Below the pieces are notes generated by a model. It saw nothing but the letters and a program-made list of their open reading frames with translations, was not told the DNA's origin and did not search any database. The position numbers were made by a program, and so were the translations under genes. Shown piece by piece: positions 53,219-62,298 of a stretch of 64,000 nt of DNA (the first letter of the stretch is position 1; each line of letters starts with the position of its first letter). The DNA comes from Kitasatospora aureofaciens. GTDB taxonomy: Bacteria; Actinomycetota; Actinomycetes; Streptomycetales; Streptomycetaceae. The stretch covers positions 1 through 64,000 of the forward strand of contig JODU01000011.1 in the NCBI GenBank assembly GCA_000720845.1. The letters are read 5' to 3'.

Positions 53219-56200
53219 ATGCGGGACAGTCATCGGGCGGAGGCCGAAGGGCTGCTCAGGCGGGCCGTGGAGGAGGAGGTACGGCGCTCGGGCGGACGCA
53301 CGGACGGGACCGTACTTCTCTCCCGGGCCCGCGCGGCGCTGGACGCGATGGCGGGGACGGCCGGCGAGGAGTACGAGGCCTACACCCGCGCCCTCGACGA
53401 GGCCGCGGCCGGACAGCTCACCTTCCGCCAGCGCTACGCCCGTGAGGGCGCCGGCACTCCCCTGCTGGTGGCCGCCGTGGCGGCGGTCGCCGCGGTGGTG
53501 GCCGACGTGGCGCTCGGCACCGGGACCGGCACCGCGGTGGGCGCGGGCGTGACGGTCGGGGTCGTCGGCGCGGCGGCGACGGTGGTCAAGGTGGTCGGGG
53601 TGCATGTGCCGGCCGCCCACCACCGCGCCGGTGCGGTCAGCCAGCCCGGCGGGCCCGAGCAGCTGCGGTTGCAGTGGCTCACCGCGCTGGAGGTGCGCGG
53701 CATCCGGCCCTTCCTCGACCAGCAGCGGATGCTGGCCGCGTCCACCGGGCCGGCCAAGACCGGGCCGAAGCTGCGGGGCGCCGACAAGAGCGCGGCCGCC
53801 CGCGGACGCAGCGCGCTGGAGCAGTCGTTCGGGCAACTGCCCGAGCCGGAGGCTGTGTTCGCGGGCCGGCGGCAGGAGATGGCGCGGCTGCGGCAGTGGG
53901 TGCAGGCGGCCCGCGCGAGCACGGAGACCAAGCCGACGGTGGTGGTGCTGCACGGGGCGCCCGGCAGCGGCCGTACGACGCTGGCGGTCCGGGCCGTCCA
54001 CGAGCTGCGGGACTACTTCCGCGGGGCCTGCCTGGTCGATCTGCGCGGGGCCGGCTCCGGGGCGGGCGGGTCCGCGGCGGGCGGCTCCTCGGCGGGCTCG
54101 GAGGCGCCGCTGAGCACCCGGGACGCCCTGCTGCACCTGTTGAACCGGCTCGGGGCGCCGCGCGAGCAGCTGCTGTTCCGGGAGCGCTCCTCGGCGGACC
54201 AGCAGGTCAAGCGGCTCAGCGAGCTGTACCACCAGCATCTGACGGGCGTCCCGGTCACCGTCGTCCTCGACGACGCCTCGGACCCCGAGCAGGTGCGCAC
54301 CCTGGTGCCGGAGCGCTCGGACAGCCTGGTGCTGGTCACCGCGCGGGAGCCGCTGCGACTCCCGCCGGACCTGCCCGCCCGGGTGTACGACCTGCCGGTC
54401 GAGGAGCTGGACGCGGCGGGCGCGGAGGAGCTGCTGGGCGCCGCGGCCGAGGACGCCTCGGGGCCCTACGACGCCGAGTCGAGCGAGCTGATCCGGCAGT
54501 TGTGCGGCGGGCTGCCGCTGGCGCTGCGGGTCGCCGGGTCCTCGCTGGGCCCGCGCTCGCCGCGCGCGCTGGCGACCGACCTGGGCGCCTACGGGCCGGT
54601 GGAGCCGGTCGAGCGGGCGCTGTGGCTGCGCTACACCGACCAGCCGGAGCATGCCCGTCGGCTGCTGCGCCGGCTGGCGCTCGCGGGGCGCACCTCGCTG
54701 GGAGCCGCGGCCGCCGCCGCGCTGATGGCCACGGACGAGGCGGAGGCGACCCGGCAGCTGACGGCACTGTCGCGGGCGGGCCTGATCGACCACGTCCGCG
54801 GCAGCCGCTACCGCCTGCACGACGTGGTACGCGCCTTCGCCCGCGCCCGGCTCGCCGACGAGGAGGAGCCCGCCGACCGGACGGCCGCGCAGGAACGGCT
54901 GATCGCCAACTACGCCGAGCTGGCCGACTCCGTGCTGCGCCTGGTCGACGGCAACATGTCGACCCGCTCCAACCAGTTCGGGCAGTACGGCTTCACGTCG
55001 CTGGACGAGGCGCTGCGCTGGCTGGACGACGAGTCGAGCTTCATCACGGCGACGCTCAGGCACGCCGAGGGCGTCGACCAGGGCGCGGTGCTGAACCTGC
55101 TGGGCGCGCTGTGCGACTACTGCCTGCTGCGGGGCGACCTGTACCGGCTGGGGGAGATCAGTGAGCTGGCGCAGTCCGTGGACCAGGGGCTGCTGGTGCG
55201 CTCGGTGCAGTGGCGCACCGGTATCGCGGCCCGGCAACTGGGCGAGCTGGACAAGGCGCGCACGACGCTGGCCTCCGTGGTCGACCTGTACCGGGACGCC
55301 CATCACGAAGCCGGGGCGGCGCGGGCCCTGTGCTCGCTGGGGATCACGCTGCACCACCAGGGCAACCTGACCGACGCGGCGGCCAAGCTCCGGGAGGCGC
55401 TGGACCTCCAGGCCGCGCCGGAGCTGGCCACGGACCGGGCGTGGACGCTGCACGCGCTGGCGGCGGTGCAGCGCGACCGGGCCCGGCTGGCCGAGGCCCT
55501 GGAGCTGCTCACCGAGTCACTGGTGCTGCACCGGGCGGGCGAGTCGGTGCACGGCCAGGCGTGGGCCCACTTCCAGCTCGGCCAGCTGCACCTGCGGATG
55601 GGCGACGTGCCGGGCGCGGAGTCGGATCTGCGGGTCGCCCTGGACCTGTACGGCCGCACCCAGGACGCCCGCGGCGAGGCCTGGGCGCTGACCCAGCTGG
55701 CGCGGGCCCGGCTGGTGGACGGGGACGTGCCCGCGGCGGTGGAGGGGCTGCGACGGGCAGAGACCCGGCACCGGGAGAACGCGGACGCGCGCGGCAAGGC
55801 GTGGAGCATCTACTACCTGGGCCAGGCACTGGAGGAGACGGGCGCCCTGGACCAGTCGGTGCGCGCACTGGAACGCTCGCGCACCATGTTCTCCCGGATG
55901 CGGGACGTGTACGGCCTGGCCTGCGCCCGGCACCACTCGGCGCGGGTCACCCGGGACCAGCGCGCCGCCCAGACCGGTTCCCTGCGCAACTCGGGCTTCG
56001 CCCGGCAGCTCCTGGTCGACGCGCGCGCCGATTTCCAGCGCATCGGCGTCGGGCACGGGGAGGCGTGGACCTGCCTGGAGCTGGCGGTCGTGGACGCGGG
56101 CAACGCGCGCACGCCGCAGGCACTGGCCCTGTGCGACGAGGCCGCCGCCCTCTTCGCCGGGTACGGCGACCGGCGGGGCGAGGACTGGGCCCGCTTCCTG

Positions 56201-56452
56201 CGCTGCACGCTGCTGCCGTACGCCGCTCCCGGCGGGGTGGAGGTCGGTACGGCGGTGGCGCAGGAGGAGCTGGCCCAGCTGTCCCGCGCCCGCCACCGGG
56301 CCCGCGACGCCAAGCTGGACGACTACGTGGACGCCTACCAGCTGCTCCTGGAGCGCGGCGTGCAACTGGAGGCGGGCTGGCAGGCCTGGCGCCTGGGCAT
56401 GGTCCCGGGCCGCCAGGCGAGGGAGGTGATGGGCGTGGCGGTCACGGCCTGA
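53219..56452 (+). CDS. Membrane-anchored NB-ARC-like NTPase with TPR repeats
   Basis: 1077 residues from ATG 53219 (GGAGGGGG six bases upstream). Residues 1-75 are helical; 80-130 form a hydrophobic hairpin (TPLLVAAVAAVAAVVADVAL; VGAGVTVGVVGAAATVVKVV). An NTPase follows: P-loop HGAPGSGRTTLAV (about 243-255; Arg in place of the usual Lys), Walker B VTVVLDDASD (about 347), sensor LVTAREPLRLP and GLPLALRVAGSSLGPRSP typical of NB-ARC. A winged-helix region precedes tetratricopeptide repeats (about 640-1050; GQAWAHFQLGQLHLRMGDVP, GEAWALTQLARARLVDGD). AfsR/STAND-type logic: the TPR part senses and the NTPase switches. The N-terminal part is not a DNA-binding domain, so it is not a classic SARP. Role unknown; defence or stress sensing possible. 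Confidence 0.85.
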   Translation: MRDSHRAEAEGLLRRAVEEEVRRSGGRTDGTVLLSRARAALDAMAGTAGEEYEAYTRALDEAAAGQLTFRQRYAREGAGTPLLVAAVAAVAAVVADVALGTGTGTAVGAGVTVGVVGAAATVVKVVGVHVPAAHHRAGAVSQPGGPEQLRLQWLTALEVRGIRPFLDQQRMLAASTGPAKTGPKLRGADKSAAARGRSALEQSFGQLPEPEAVFAGRRQEMARLRQWVQAARASTETKPTVVVLHGAPGSGRTTLAVRAVHELRDYFRGACLVDLRGAGSGAGGSAAGGSSAGSEAPLSTRDALLHLLNRLGAPREQLLFRERSSADQQVKRLSELYHQHLTGVPVTVVLDDASDPEQVRTLVPERSDSLVLVTAREPLRLPPDLPARVYDLPVEELDAAGAEELLGAAAEDASGPYDAESSELIRQLCGGLPLALRVAGSSLGPRSPRALATDLGAYGPVEPVERALWLRYTDQPEHARRLLRRLALAGRTSLGAAAAAALMATDEAEATRQLTALSRAGLIDHVRGSRYRLHDVVRAFARARLADEEEPADRTAAQERLIANYAELADSVLRLVDGNMSTRSNQFGQYGFTSLDEALRWLDDESSFITATLRHAEGVDQGAVLNLLGALCDYCLLRGDLYRLGEISELAQSVDQGLLVRSVQWRTGIAARQLGELDKARTTLASVVDLYRDAHHEAGAARALCSLGITLHHQGNLTDAAAKLREALDLQAAPELATDRAWTLHALAAVQRDRARLAEALELLTESLVLHRAGESVHGQAWAHFQLGQLHLRMGDVPGAESDLRVALDLYGRTQDARGEAWALTQLARARLVDGDVPAAVEGLRRAETRHRENADARGKAWSIYYLGQALEETGALDQSVRALERSRTMFSRMRDVYGLACARHHSARVTRDQRAAQTGSLRNSGFARQLLVDARADFQRIGVGHGEAWTCLELAVVDAGNARTPQALALCDEAAALFAGYGDRRGEDWARFLRCTLLPYAAPGGVEVGTAVAQEELAQLSRARHRARDAKLDDYVDAYQLLLERGVQLEAGWQAWRLGMVPGRQAREVMGVAVTA

Positions 56453-56473
56453 GGCCGGGCCGCCCGCCCTGGG

Positions 56474-56701
56474 TCAGCCCCGCTGGGGCTTGGCCTCGGG
56501 GCCGCCGGAGGCGTCCTGCTCCGCCGCCTCCTTGAAGTCCACCTTGCCCATGTGCCGGCTCATGGACTTCATCAGTCCCCACACCGCCAGAGCCATCACC
56601 GCGAACACGATGAACCCGAGGACGCCGGGGGTGACCTTGTCCTCGTCCAGCTCGGCGAGAGTGACGAGGTGCGTCATTGCCAGGCTTGCGCTTGCACTCA
56701 T
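56474..56701 (-). CDS. Small membrane protein downstream of mca
   Basis: 75 residues. VTLAELDEDKVTPGVLGFIV begins a conserved actinobacterial pattern, followed by one membrane helix (VLGFIVFAVMALAVWGLMKS) and a basic then acidic tail (RHMGKVDFKEAAEQDASGGP). ATG 56701 overlaps the end of mca by a single-base gap; an internal ATG at 56677 is also possible. Probably co-transcribed with mca; function unknown. Confidence 0.8.
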   Translation of the reverse strand: MSASASLAMTHLVTLAELDEDKVTPGVLGFIVFAVMALAVWGLMKSMSRHMGKVDFKEAAEQDASGGPEAKPQRG

Positions 56702-56702
56702 G

Positions 56703-57584
56703 TCAGGCATTGTCCCGGATGCCTGCGAAGAGGTCGTCCTCGGGGAGGGAGGTTTCCACGAGGGACTTCGCCAGCTCGTACTCCTCGGTGGGCCAGACCT
56801 CCTTCTGGATCTCCATCGGCACCCGGAACCAGCCCCCGTCGGGGTCGATCTGCGTGGCATGCGCGATCAGCGCCTTGTCGCGGGTCTCGAAGAAGTCCGC
56901 GCAGGGCACGTGGGTGGTGAGGGTGCGCTCCTTGCGCTCGAACTCCGACCAGCGCTTGAGCCAGTCGTGGTAGGGCGACTCCAGGCCGCGCTCCAGCAGC
57001 GCGTTGTGCAGTGCCTCGGTGCGGGGCCGGTTGAAGCCCTGGTTGTAGTACACCTTCAGCGGCTGGTACGCCGCTCCGTACTCGGCCTCCGGGTACTTCT
57101 CGGTGTCGGCCGCGCCCTCGAAGGCCACCATCGTGATCTTGTGGGTCATGATGTGGTCGGGGTGCGGGTAGCCGCCGTTCTCGTCGTAGGTGGTGATCAC
57201 CTGGGGCCGGAAGGAGCGGATCTTCCGCACCAGCTCACCGGCCGCCTTGTCGACGTCCTCCAGGGCGAAGCAGCCCTCCGGCAGCGGCGGCAGCGGGTCG
57301 CCCTCGGGAAGCCCGGAATCGACGAAGCCGAGCCACTCCTGCCCGACGCCCAGGATCTCCCGGGCCTCGTCCATCTCCTTCCTGCGCACCTCGTGGATGT
57401 TCTCCTCGATGTACGCGTCCCCCTGGAGCTTGGGGTTGAGGATGGAGCCGCGTTCCCCGCCCGTGCAGGTCACCACCAGCACGTCCACCCCCTCGGACAC
57501 GTACTTCGCCATGGTGGCCGCGCCCTTGCTCGACTCGTCGTCGGGGTGGGCGTGAACGGCCATCAGTCGCAGCTGGTCAGTCAA
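56703..57584 (-). CDS. mca: Mycothiol S-conjugate amidase
   Basis: 293 residues. PIG-L/LmbE deacetylase fold: MAVHAHPDDESSKGAATMAK with the HPDD metal site, VTCTGGERGSILN, and VITTYDENGGYPHPDHIMTH, a stretch typical of Mca rather than MshB. The enzyme cleaves mycothiol conjugates to release mercapturic acids during detoxification in actinobacteria. Divergent from the DUF4307 gene with 129 bases between starts. Confidence 0.94.
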   Translation of the reverse strand: MTDQLRLMAVHAHPDDESSKGAATMAKYVSEGVDVLVVTCTGGERGSILNPKLQGDAYIEENIHEVRRKEMDEAREILGVGQEWLGFVDSGLPEGDPLPPLPEGCFALEDVDKAAGELVRKIRSFRPQVITTYDENGGYPHPDHIMTHKITMVAFEGAADTEKYPEAEYGAAYQPLKVYYNQGFNRPRTEALHNALLERGLESPYHDWLKRWSEFERKERTLTTHVPCADFFETRDKALIAHATQIDPDGGWFRVPMEIQKEVWPTEEYELAKSLVETSLPEDDLFAGIRDNA

Positions 57585-57640
57585 GACTCAATCCTCGGTC
57601 AGTCGGCGCCCCGGCGTACAGCGGCGCAATCGGCGGCTTC

Positions 57641-57646
57641 TATAGT
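57641..57646 (+). promoter_or_regulatory. -10-like element upstream of the DUF4307 gene
   Basis: TATAGT lies 68 bases before ATG 57714 in an otherwise GC-rich divergent region. No convincing -35 was seen at 16-18 bases; the promoter call is weak. Confidence 0.35.
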
Positions 57647-57713
57647 GACCGAATCGGGAACGGAATAATTCCGGGGCCCGGCAACCGGACCCGCTCCCGC
57701 GGAGAGGACGATC

Positions 57714-58112
57714 ATGAGTACGGCGAGCACGCGGACGCCTCAGGGTCGCTACGGCCGCTCCTCGGACGAGCAGGCCGACCGCACACTCAAGGTCGTCGGC
57801 GCCGTGCTCGGTGCCCTCCTCCTCGCCCTGATCGGCTGGTTCGGCTACCACTATGTCGGCCAGAACAAGATCAGCGGCGAGCTGATCGGCTTCGAGCTCG
57901 CCGAGGACTCGGTGCAGGTGCACCTGGAGGTCCGCAAGGACGCCGGCGTCACCGGCTACTGCACGGTGCGCTCCCAGGCCGAGGACGGCGACGAGGTGGG
58001 CCGGGCCGACTTCCGCTTCGCCGGGGACGACACCCGCATCGACAAGGTCGTCACCCTGCGCACCAAGGCGGCGGGGACGTCCGCCGAGCTGCTCGGCTGC
58101 CACCCGGAGTGA
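57714..58112 (+). CDS. DUF4307 membrane protein
   Basis: 132 residues. A basic cytoplasmic start (PQGRYGRSSDEQADRTLKVV), one membrane helix (VVGAVLGALLLALIGWFGYH) and an outer beta domain (GELIGFELAEDSVQVHLEVR) with two Cys (YCTVRSQ and LGCHPE). The pattern and the neighbourhood (mca, greA) match DUF4307 in actinobacteria. Function unknown. GAGAGGACG precedes the ATG. Confidence 0.9.
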   Translation: MSTASTRTPQGRYGRSSDEQADRTLKVVGAVLGALLLALIGWFGYHYVGQNKISGELIGFELAEDSVQVHLEVRKDAGVTGYCTVRSQAEDGDEVGRADFRFAGDDTRIDKVVTLRTKAAGTSAELLGCHPE

Positions 58113-58292
58113 TCCGGCGGGGCCCACTGGCGCCAATACAGGCTGCCTGACCTGCGGGGACATGAATCTGGTGGCTTATGTCCTCCCCCTTTGGCCACTG
58201 AATTGTTAGGCTCGTGGTTTCGCCCTTCCGTGAAGGAACATCCTTCTGGGTAGGGCGTTGATTTGTATTCCCAGTACCAACGAGGAGCACCC

Positions 58293-58790
58293 GTGACCCA
58301 GACCAGCGAGAACGTCACCTGGCTGACCCAGGAGGCGTACAACAAGCTCAAGGAGGAGCTTGAATACCTTACTGGTCCTGCGCGCACCGAGATCTCTGCC
58401 AAGATCGCCGCGGCTCGCGAGGAGGGGGACCTGCGTGAGAACGGCGGGTACCACGCGGCGAAGGAGGAGCAGGGCAAGCAGGAGCTCCGCGTGCGCCAGC
58501 TGACCCAGCTGCTGGAGAGCGCCAAGGTGGGTGAGGCCCCGGCCGCCGACGGCGTGGTGGCCCCCGGCATGGTCGTCACGATCGCCTTCGACGGTGACGA
58601 GGACGACACGCTGACCTTCCTGCTCGCCTCGCGCGAGTACGCGAGCTCGGACATCGAGACCTACTCTCCGCAGTCCCCGCTCGGCTCGGGCGTCATCGGC
58701 CACAAGGTCGGCGACGACGCGCAGTACGAGCTGCCCAACGGCAAGCCGGCCTCGGTGAAGATCCTCAAGGCCGAGCCGTACAACGGCTGA
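58293..58790 (+). CDS. greA: Transcription elongation factor GreA
   Basis: 165 residues from GTG 58293 (GAGGAG before it). The N-terminal coiled coil carries the acidic tip DLRENGGYHAAKEEQ typical of GreA, and the C-terminal FKBP-like domain contains SPLGSGVIGHKVGD. GreA enters the RNA polymerase channel and helps cut backtracked RNA. The 180-base leader between DUF4307 and greA contains AT-richer promoter DNA. A strong terminator follows the gene. Confidence 0.96.
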   Translation: MTQTSENVTWLTQEAYNKLKEELEYLTGPARTEISAKIAAAREEGDLRENGGYHAAKEEQGKQELRVRQLTQLLESAKVGEAPAADGVVAPGMVVTIAFDGDEDDTLTFLLASREYASSDIETYSPQSPLGSGVIGHKVGDDAQYELPNGKPASVKILKAEPYNG

Positions 58791-58831
58791 CCCGCTTCGC
58801 CGACCGGCCGCGGCCGGCCGTCCGACGTGAC

Positions 58832-58866
58832 CGAGCCCCCGGCGTCCCCGTGACGCCGGGGGCTCG
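58832..58866. terminator. Strong terminator between greA and the ABC permease gene
   Basis: A perfect 15-base-pair stem: CGAGCCCCCGGCGTC (58832-58846) with GACGCCGGGGGCTCG (58852-58866) and a five-base loop. It serves the convergent greA and ABC-transporter transcripts. Confidence 0.9.
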
Positions 58867-58890
58867 TCGCGTCGTTCCTTCGTCCGGTGG

Positions 58891-59748
58891 TCAGGTGGCC
58901 GCCGAGCGGTACTTGCGCACCGCCAGCGTCCGGAAGACCGCGATGATCAGGACGGACCAGATCACCGAGGCCCAGACGGGGTGCTGCATGGGCCAGGCGT
59001 CGGACTGCACCACGCCGGGGTTGCCGAACAGCTCGCGGCAGGCCTGCACCGTGGCGCTGAACGGGTTCCACTCGGCGATGTGCCGGAGCCAGGGCGTCAT
59101 CTGGCTGGAGTCCACGAAGGCGTTCGAGACGAACGTCACCGGGAACAGCCAGATGATCCCGCCCGAGGTCGCCGCCTCCGGGGTGCGCACGGACAGACCG
59201 ATCAGCGCGCCGATCCAGGTGAAGGCGTATCCCAGGAGCAGCAGCAGCCCGAATCCGGCCAGGACCTCGCCGGCGCTGGTCGGGTCGGCGGAGCCGGTCC
59301 GCCAGCCCACGATCAGAGCGACTATCGCGAGGACGAGCAGGGTGATGGCCGTCTGCACGAGGTCGGCGACGGTGCGGCCGGTGAGGACCGCGCCCCGGGC
59401 CATCGGCAGCGAGCGGAAACGGTCGACGAGTCCCTTCTGCATGTCGTCGGCGATGCCGGCCGCCGATCCCGCGGTGGCGAAGGTGACGGTCTGGGCGAAG
59501 ATGCCGGCCATCAGGAAGTCCTTGTAGACGTCCGGGTCGGTGGTGTTGCCGATCTTCATCGAGCCACCGAAGACGTACGTGAAGAGGACCACAAACATCA
59601 CCGGCTGGATGACCCCGAACAGGACCATCTCGGGGATCCGGGTCATCCGGATGAGGTTTCTGCGGGCGATGACCAGCGAGTCCCGGACGGACTGGCCGAT
59701 GGCGTTGGTGGGCGCCGTGACCGGCGCCGCGTCGGTGGCGGCGCTCAC
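58891..59748 (-). CDS. ABC-2 type transporter permease (DrrB-like)
   Basis: 285 residues from GTG 59748, overlapping the ATPase stop as GTGA. Six membrane helices. Family marks are RNLIRMTRIPEMVLFGVIQP at the start, LPMARGAVLTGRTVADLVQT and FPVTFVSNAFVDSSQMTPWL. These match the drug-export permease group exemplified by DrrB. It forms the membrane channel for the ATPase encoded directly upstream. Confidence 0.92.
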   Translation of the reverse strand: MSAATDAAPVTAPTNAIGQSVRDSLVIARRNLIRMTRIPEMVLFGVIQPVMFVVLFTYVFGGSMKIGNTTDPDVYKDFLMAGIFAQTVTFATAGSAAGIADDMQKGLVDRFRSLPMARGAVLTGRTVADLVQTAITLLVLAIVALIVGWRTGSADPTSAGEVLAGFGLLLLLGYAFTWIGALIGLSVRTPEAATSGGIIWLFPVTFVSNAFVDSSQMTPWLRHIAEWNPFSATVQACRELFGNPGVVQSDAWPMQHPVWASVIWSVLIIAVFRTLAVRKYRSAAT

Positions 59749-60752
59749 TTGGCGGCCTCCTTCTCCTGCTCGTGGCCGGCGTCGTCCGCCGAGCCGTTCG
59801 CCTCGTCCGCCACCTCGGCCACGTGGCCGGTGAGGGAGAGGAAGACGTCGTCGAGGGTCGGGCGGCGCAGGCCGATGTCGTCGATCTCGATGCCGCGGAC
59901 GTCGAGCTCGCGGATGACCTCGGCGAGCAGCTTCGCGCCGCCGGTGACGGGGACGGTCAGCTTGCGGGTGTGCTCCTCCACGGTGGTCGAACCCTTGCCG
60001 AATCCGGCCAGCACCTCGGAGGCGGTCGCCATGTGGTCGCGCTCGTGGACGACGACCTCGACGCGCTCTCCCCCGGTGCGGGCCTTGAGCTGGTCGGAGG
60101 TGCCGCGGGCGATGACGCGGCCGTGGTCGACGACCGCGATGTCGTGCGCGAGGTGGTCGGCCTCCTCCAGGTACTGCGTGGTCAGCAGCAGGGTCGTACC
60201 GCCGGCGACCAGCTGCTTGATGACCTCCCACAGCTCCTGGCGGTTGCGGGGGTCGAGGCCGGTCGTGGGTTCGTCCATGAACATGACGGGCGGGGAGACG
60301 ACCAGGGCCGCCGCCAGGTCGAGCCGGCGGCGCATGCCTCCCGAGTAGGTCTTGGTGGGACGGTCGGCGGCGTCCGAGAGATGGAACTGGTCGAGCAGCT
60401 CGGCGGCGCGGGCCTTCGCGGCCTTGCCCTTCATCTGGTAGAGCTGCCCGACCATCTGCAGGTTCTCCCGGCCGGTCAGGTATTCGTCGACCGCGGCGAA
60501 CTGGCCGGAGAGGCCGATGGAGCGCCGTACCTCGTTGGGCTGCCTGAGGACGTCGATGCCCGCGACGACCGCCTTGCCGCTGTCGGGGCGCAGCAGGGTC
60601 GTGAGGCAGCGGACGGCGGTGGTCTTGCCCGCGCCGTTCGGCCCGAGCAGGCCCAGGACCGTGCCCTCGGGAACGTCGAGGTCGACGCCGTCCAGAGCCC
60701 TTACGTCACCGAAGGTCTTCACCAAACCTTCGGCATAGATGGCGCCTGGCAT
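59745..60752 (-). CDS. ABC transporter ATPase (DrrA-like)
   Basis: 335 residues from ATG 60752 (GGAG seven bases upstream; GTG 60764 also in frame). Walker A GLLGPNGAGKTT (37-45), signature YSGGMRRRLDLAAAL, Walker B VMFMDEPTTGLDPRNR, and the DrrA-type C-terminal region ending RPTLDDVFLSLTGH. It powers export of drug-like or lipid substrates with the permease. The pair is preceded by a promoter whose spacer is a palindrome. Confidence 0.94.
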   Translation of the reverse strand: MPGAIYAEGLVKTFGDVRALDGVDLDVPEGTVLGLLGPNGAGKTTAVRCLTTLLRPDSGKAVVAGIDVLRQPNEVRRSIGLSGQFAAVDEYLTGRENLQMVGQLYQMKGKAAKARAAELLDQFHLSDAADRPTKTYSGGMRRRLDLAAALVVSPPVMFMDEPTTGLDPRNRQELWEVIKQLVAGGTTLLLTTQYLEEADHLAHDIAVVDHGRVIARGTSDQLKARTGGERVEVVVHERDHMATASEVLAGFGKGSTTVEEHTRKLTVPVTGGAKLLAEVIRELDVRGIEIDDIGLRRPTLDDVFLSLTGHVAEVADEANGSADDAGHEQEKEAAK

Positions 60753-60833
60753 ATGAGTCTCCACGTCGTCGGGGATTCTTCGGAAAGCCTAGGTTTGTAC
60801 TTTTCGCCGCGCTCAGCGAGCGATTTACGACAC

Positions 60834-60862
60834 ACCATAACGCGATGTATCGCGTCTCACAA
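60834..60862 (-). promoter_or_regulatory. Promoter of the ABC operon with palindromic operator in the spacer
   Basis: On the minus strand TTGTGA (60862-60857), a 17-base spacer and TATGGT (60839-60834) form the promoter. ACGCGAT-GT-ATCGCGT (60840-60855), a perfect 7-2-7 palindrome, occupies the spacer. A bound dimer would block RNA polymerase, as with TetR or PadR repressors of efflux pumps. No such regulator gene lies next to the pair. Confidence 0.65.
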
Positions 60863-60923
60863 TGCAGTTGCTCGAACGAGTGACAAGCGAGGGACGAAGC
60901 GGCTGCCGGCCTCCTGCCCGGGC

Positions 60924-62153
60924 TCAGGCGATGACGGTGTACCCCGCTTCCCCCAGCGCCCGGCCGACCTCGGCACAGTGCTCCGGACCCTTCGTCTCCA
61001 GGTGCAGCTCGACCTCCGCCTCCGTGAGCCCGAGCCGCGGATGGGTTCGGACGTGGCTCACGTCGAGGACGTTAGCGTCGACCACTGACAACACCCCGAG
61101 AAGCGTGGCCAGGGCCCCGGGCCGGTCCGTCAGCCGCAGCCGGACCGCCAGGTAGCGGCCCTGCGCGGCCATGCCGTGCCGCAGCACGCCCTGCATCAGC
61201 ACCGGGTCCACGTTGCCGCCGGACAGGACCGCCACGACCGGCCCCTCGAAGGCGTCCGGCGCGCTCAGCAGCGCCGCCACCGGGCTCGCCCCGGCCGGTT
61301 CCACGACCAGCTTGGCCCGCTCCAGACACAGCAGCAGAGCGGTCGACAGCTCGTCCTCGGAGACCGTGCGGACCTCGTCCACCAGCCCGCCGACGATCCC
61401 GAACGGCACGTCGCCGGGCCGCCCCACCTTGATCCCGTCGGCCATCGTCGCCGGGTGCTCGACGGCGACCGGGCGTCCCGCGGCCAGCGAAGGCGGGTAG
61501 GCGGCGGCGCCCTCCGCCTGCACGCCGACGATCCGCACATCCGGCCGCAGCGCCTTCACCGCGACCGCGATCCCGGCCGCCAGCCCGCCCCCGCCGATGC
61601 CGACCACGACGGTCCGCACCTCGGGGCACTGCTCCAGGATCTCCAGCCCGACCGTGCCCTGGCCCGCGATGACGTCGGGGTGGTCGAAGGGGTGGATGAA
61701 GACCGCGCCGGTCCGCTCCGCGTACTCCTGCGCGGCGGCCAGCGTCTCGTCCACCACCTGGCCGTGCAGCCGCACCTCGGCACCGTACTCCCGGGTCGCG
61801 CTGATCTTCGGCAGCGGCGCCCCCTGCGGCATGAACACCGTCGAGCGCACACCGAGCAGCGCCGAGGCCAGCGCGACGCCCTGCGCGTGGTTGCCCGCGC
61901 TCGCCGCGACCACACCCGCGGCGCGCTGCTCGGGCAGCAGCCCGGCGATCCGCACGTAGGCGCCACGCAGCTTGAACGAGCCGGTCCGCTGGAGGTTCTC
62001 GCACTTGAAGTGCACCGGGGAGCCGACCAGCTGGGACAGGTGCCTGCTGCCCTCCATCGCCGTCACCCGCGCCACGCCCGAGAGCATCTTCTGGGCTCCG
62101 CGCACGTCGTCGAGGGTGACGGGAGCGACGCGGGGCGCTGTGCTGTAGCTCAT
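60924..62153 (-). CDS. ilvA: Threonine dehydratase, fold-type II PLP with ACT domain
   Basis: 409 residues from ATG 62153. PLP lysine in GSFKLRGAYVRI, PLP phosphate loop GGGGLAAGIAVAVKALRPDV and FMPQGAPLPKISATREYGAE. The last 80 residues (RLRLTDRPGALATLLGVLSV) form an ACT regulatory domain. It makes 2-oxobutanoate and ammonia from threonine, feeding isoleucine; the single ACT and short length are typical of the catabolic-type actinobacterial form. RidA from elsewhere in the window could process its enamine. Divergent from the MarR gene. Confidence 0.9.
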   Translation of the reverse strand: MSYSTAPRVAPVTLDDVRGAQKMLSGVARVTAMEGSRHLSQLVGSPVHFKCENLQRTGSFKLRGAYVRIAGLLPEQRAAGVVAASAGNHAQGVALASALLGVRSTVFMPQGAPLPKISATREYGAEVRLHGQVVDETLAAAQEYAERTGAVFIHPFDHPDVIAGQGTVGLEILEQCPEVRTVVVGIGGGGLAAGIAVAVKALRPDVRIVGVQAEGAAAYPPSLAAGRPVAVEHPATMADGIKVGRPGDVPFGIVGGLVDEVRTVSEDELSTALLLCLERAKLVVEPAGASPVAALLSAPDAFEGPVVAVLSGGNVDPVLMQGVLRHGMAAQGRYLAVRLRLTDRPGALATLLGVLSVVDANVLDVSHVRTHPRLGLTEAEVELHLETKGPEHCAEVGRALGEAGYTVIA

Positions 62154-62298
62154 AGCCTCCAGCATCGCAGTTCACGGGCGCCGTGCGCCGTTGTGACCAA
62201 CCTCCGAGACCTGCTTTGCCCAGCGCCGGTACGCCCTGCCGCCCGGCCGCGTACCCTGTCCCCCAATTAGCAGCCCTCCACGAAGTGAGCCCCCGGCC

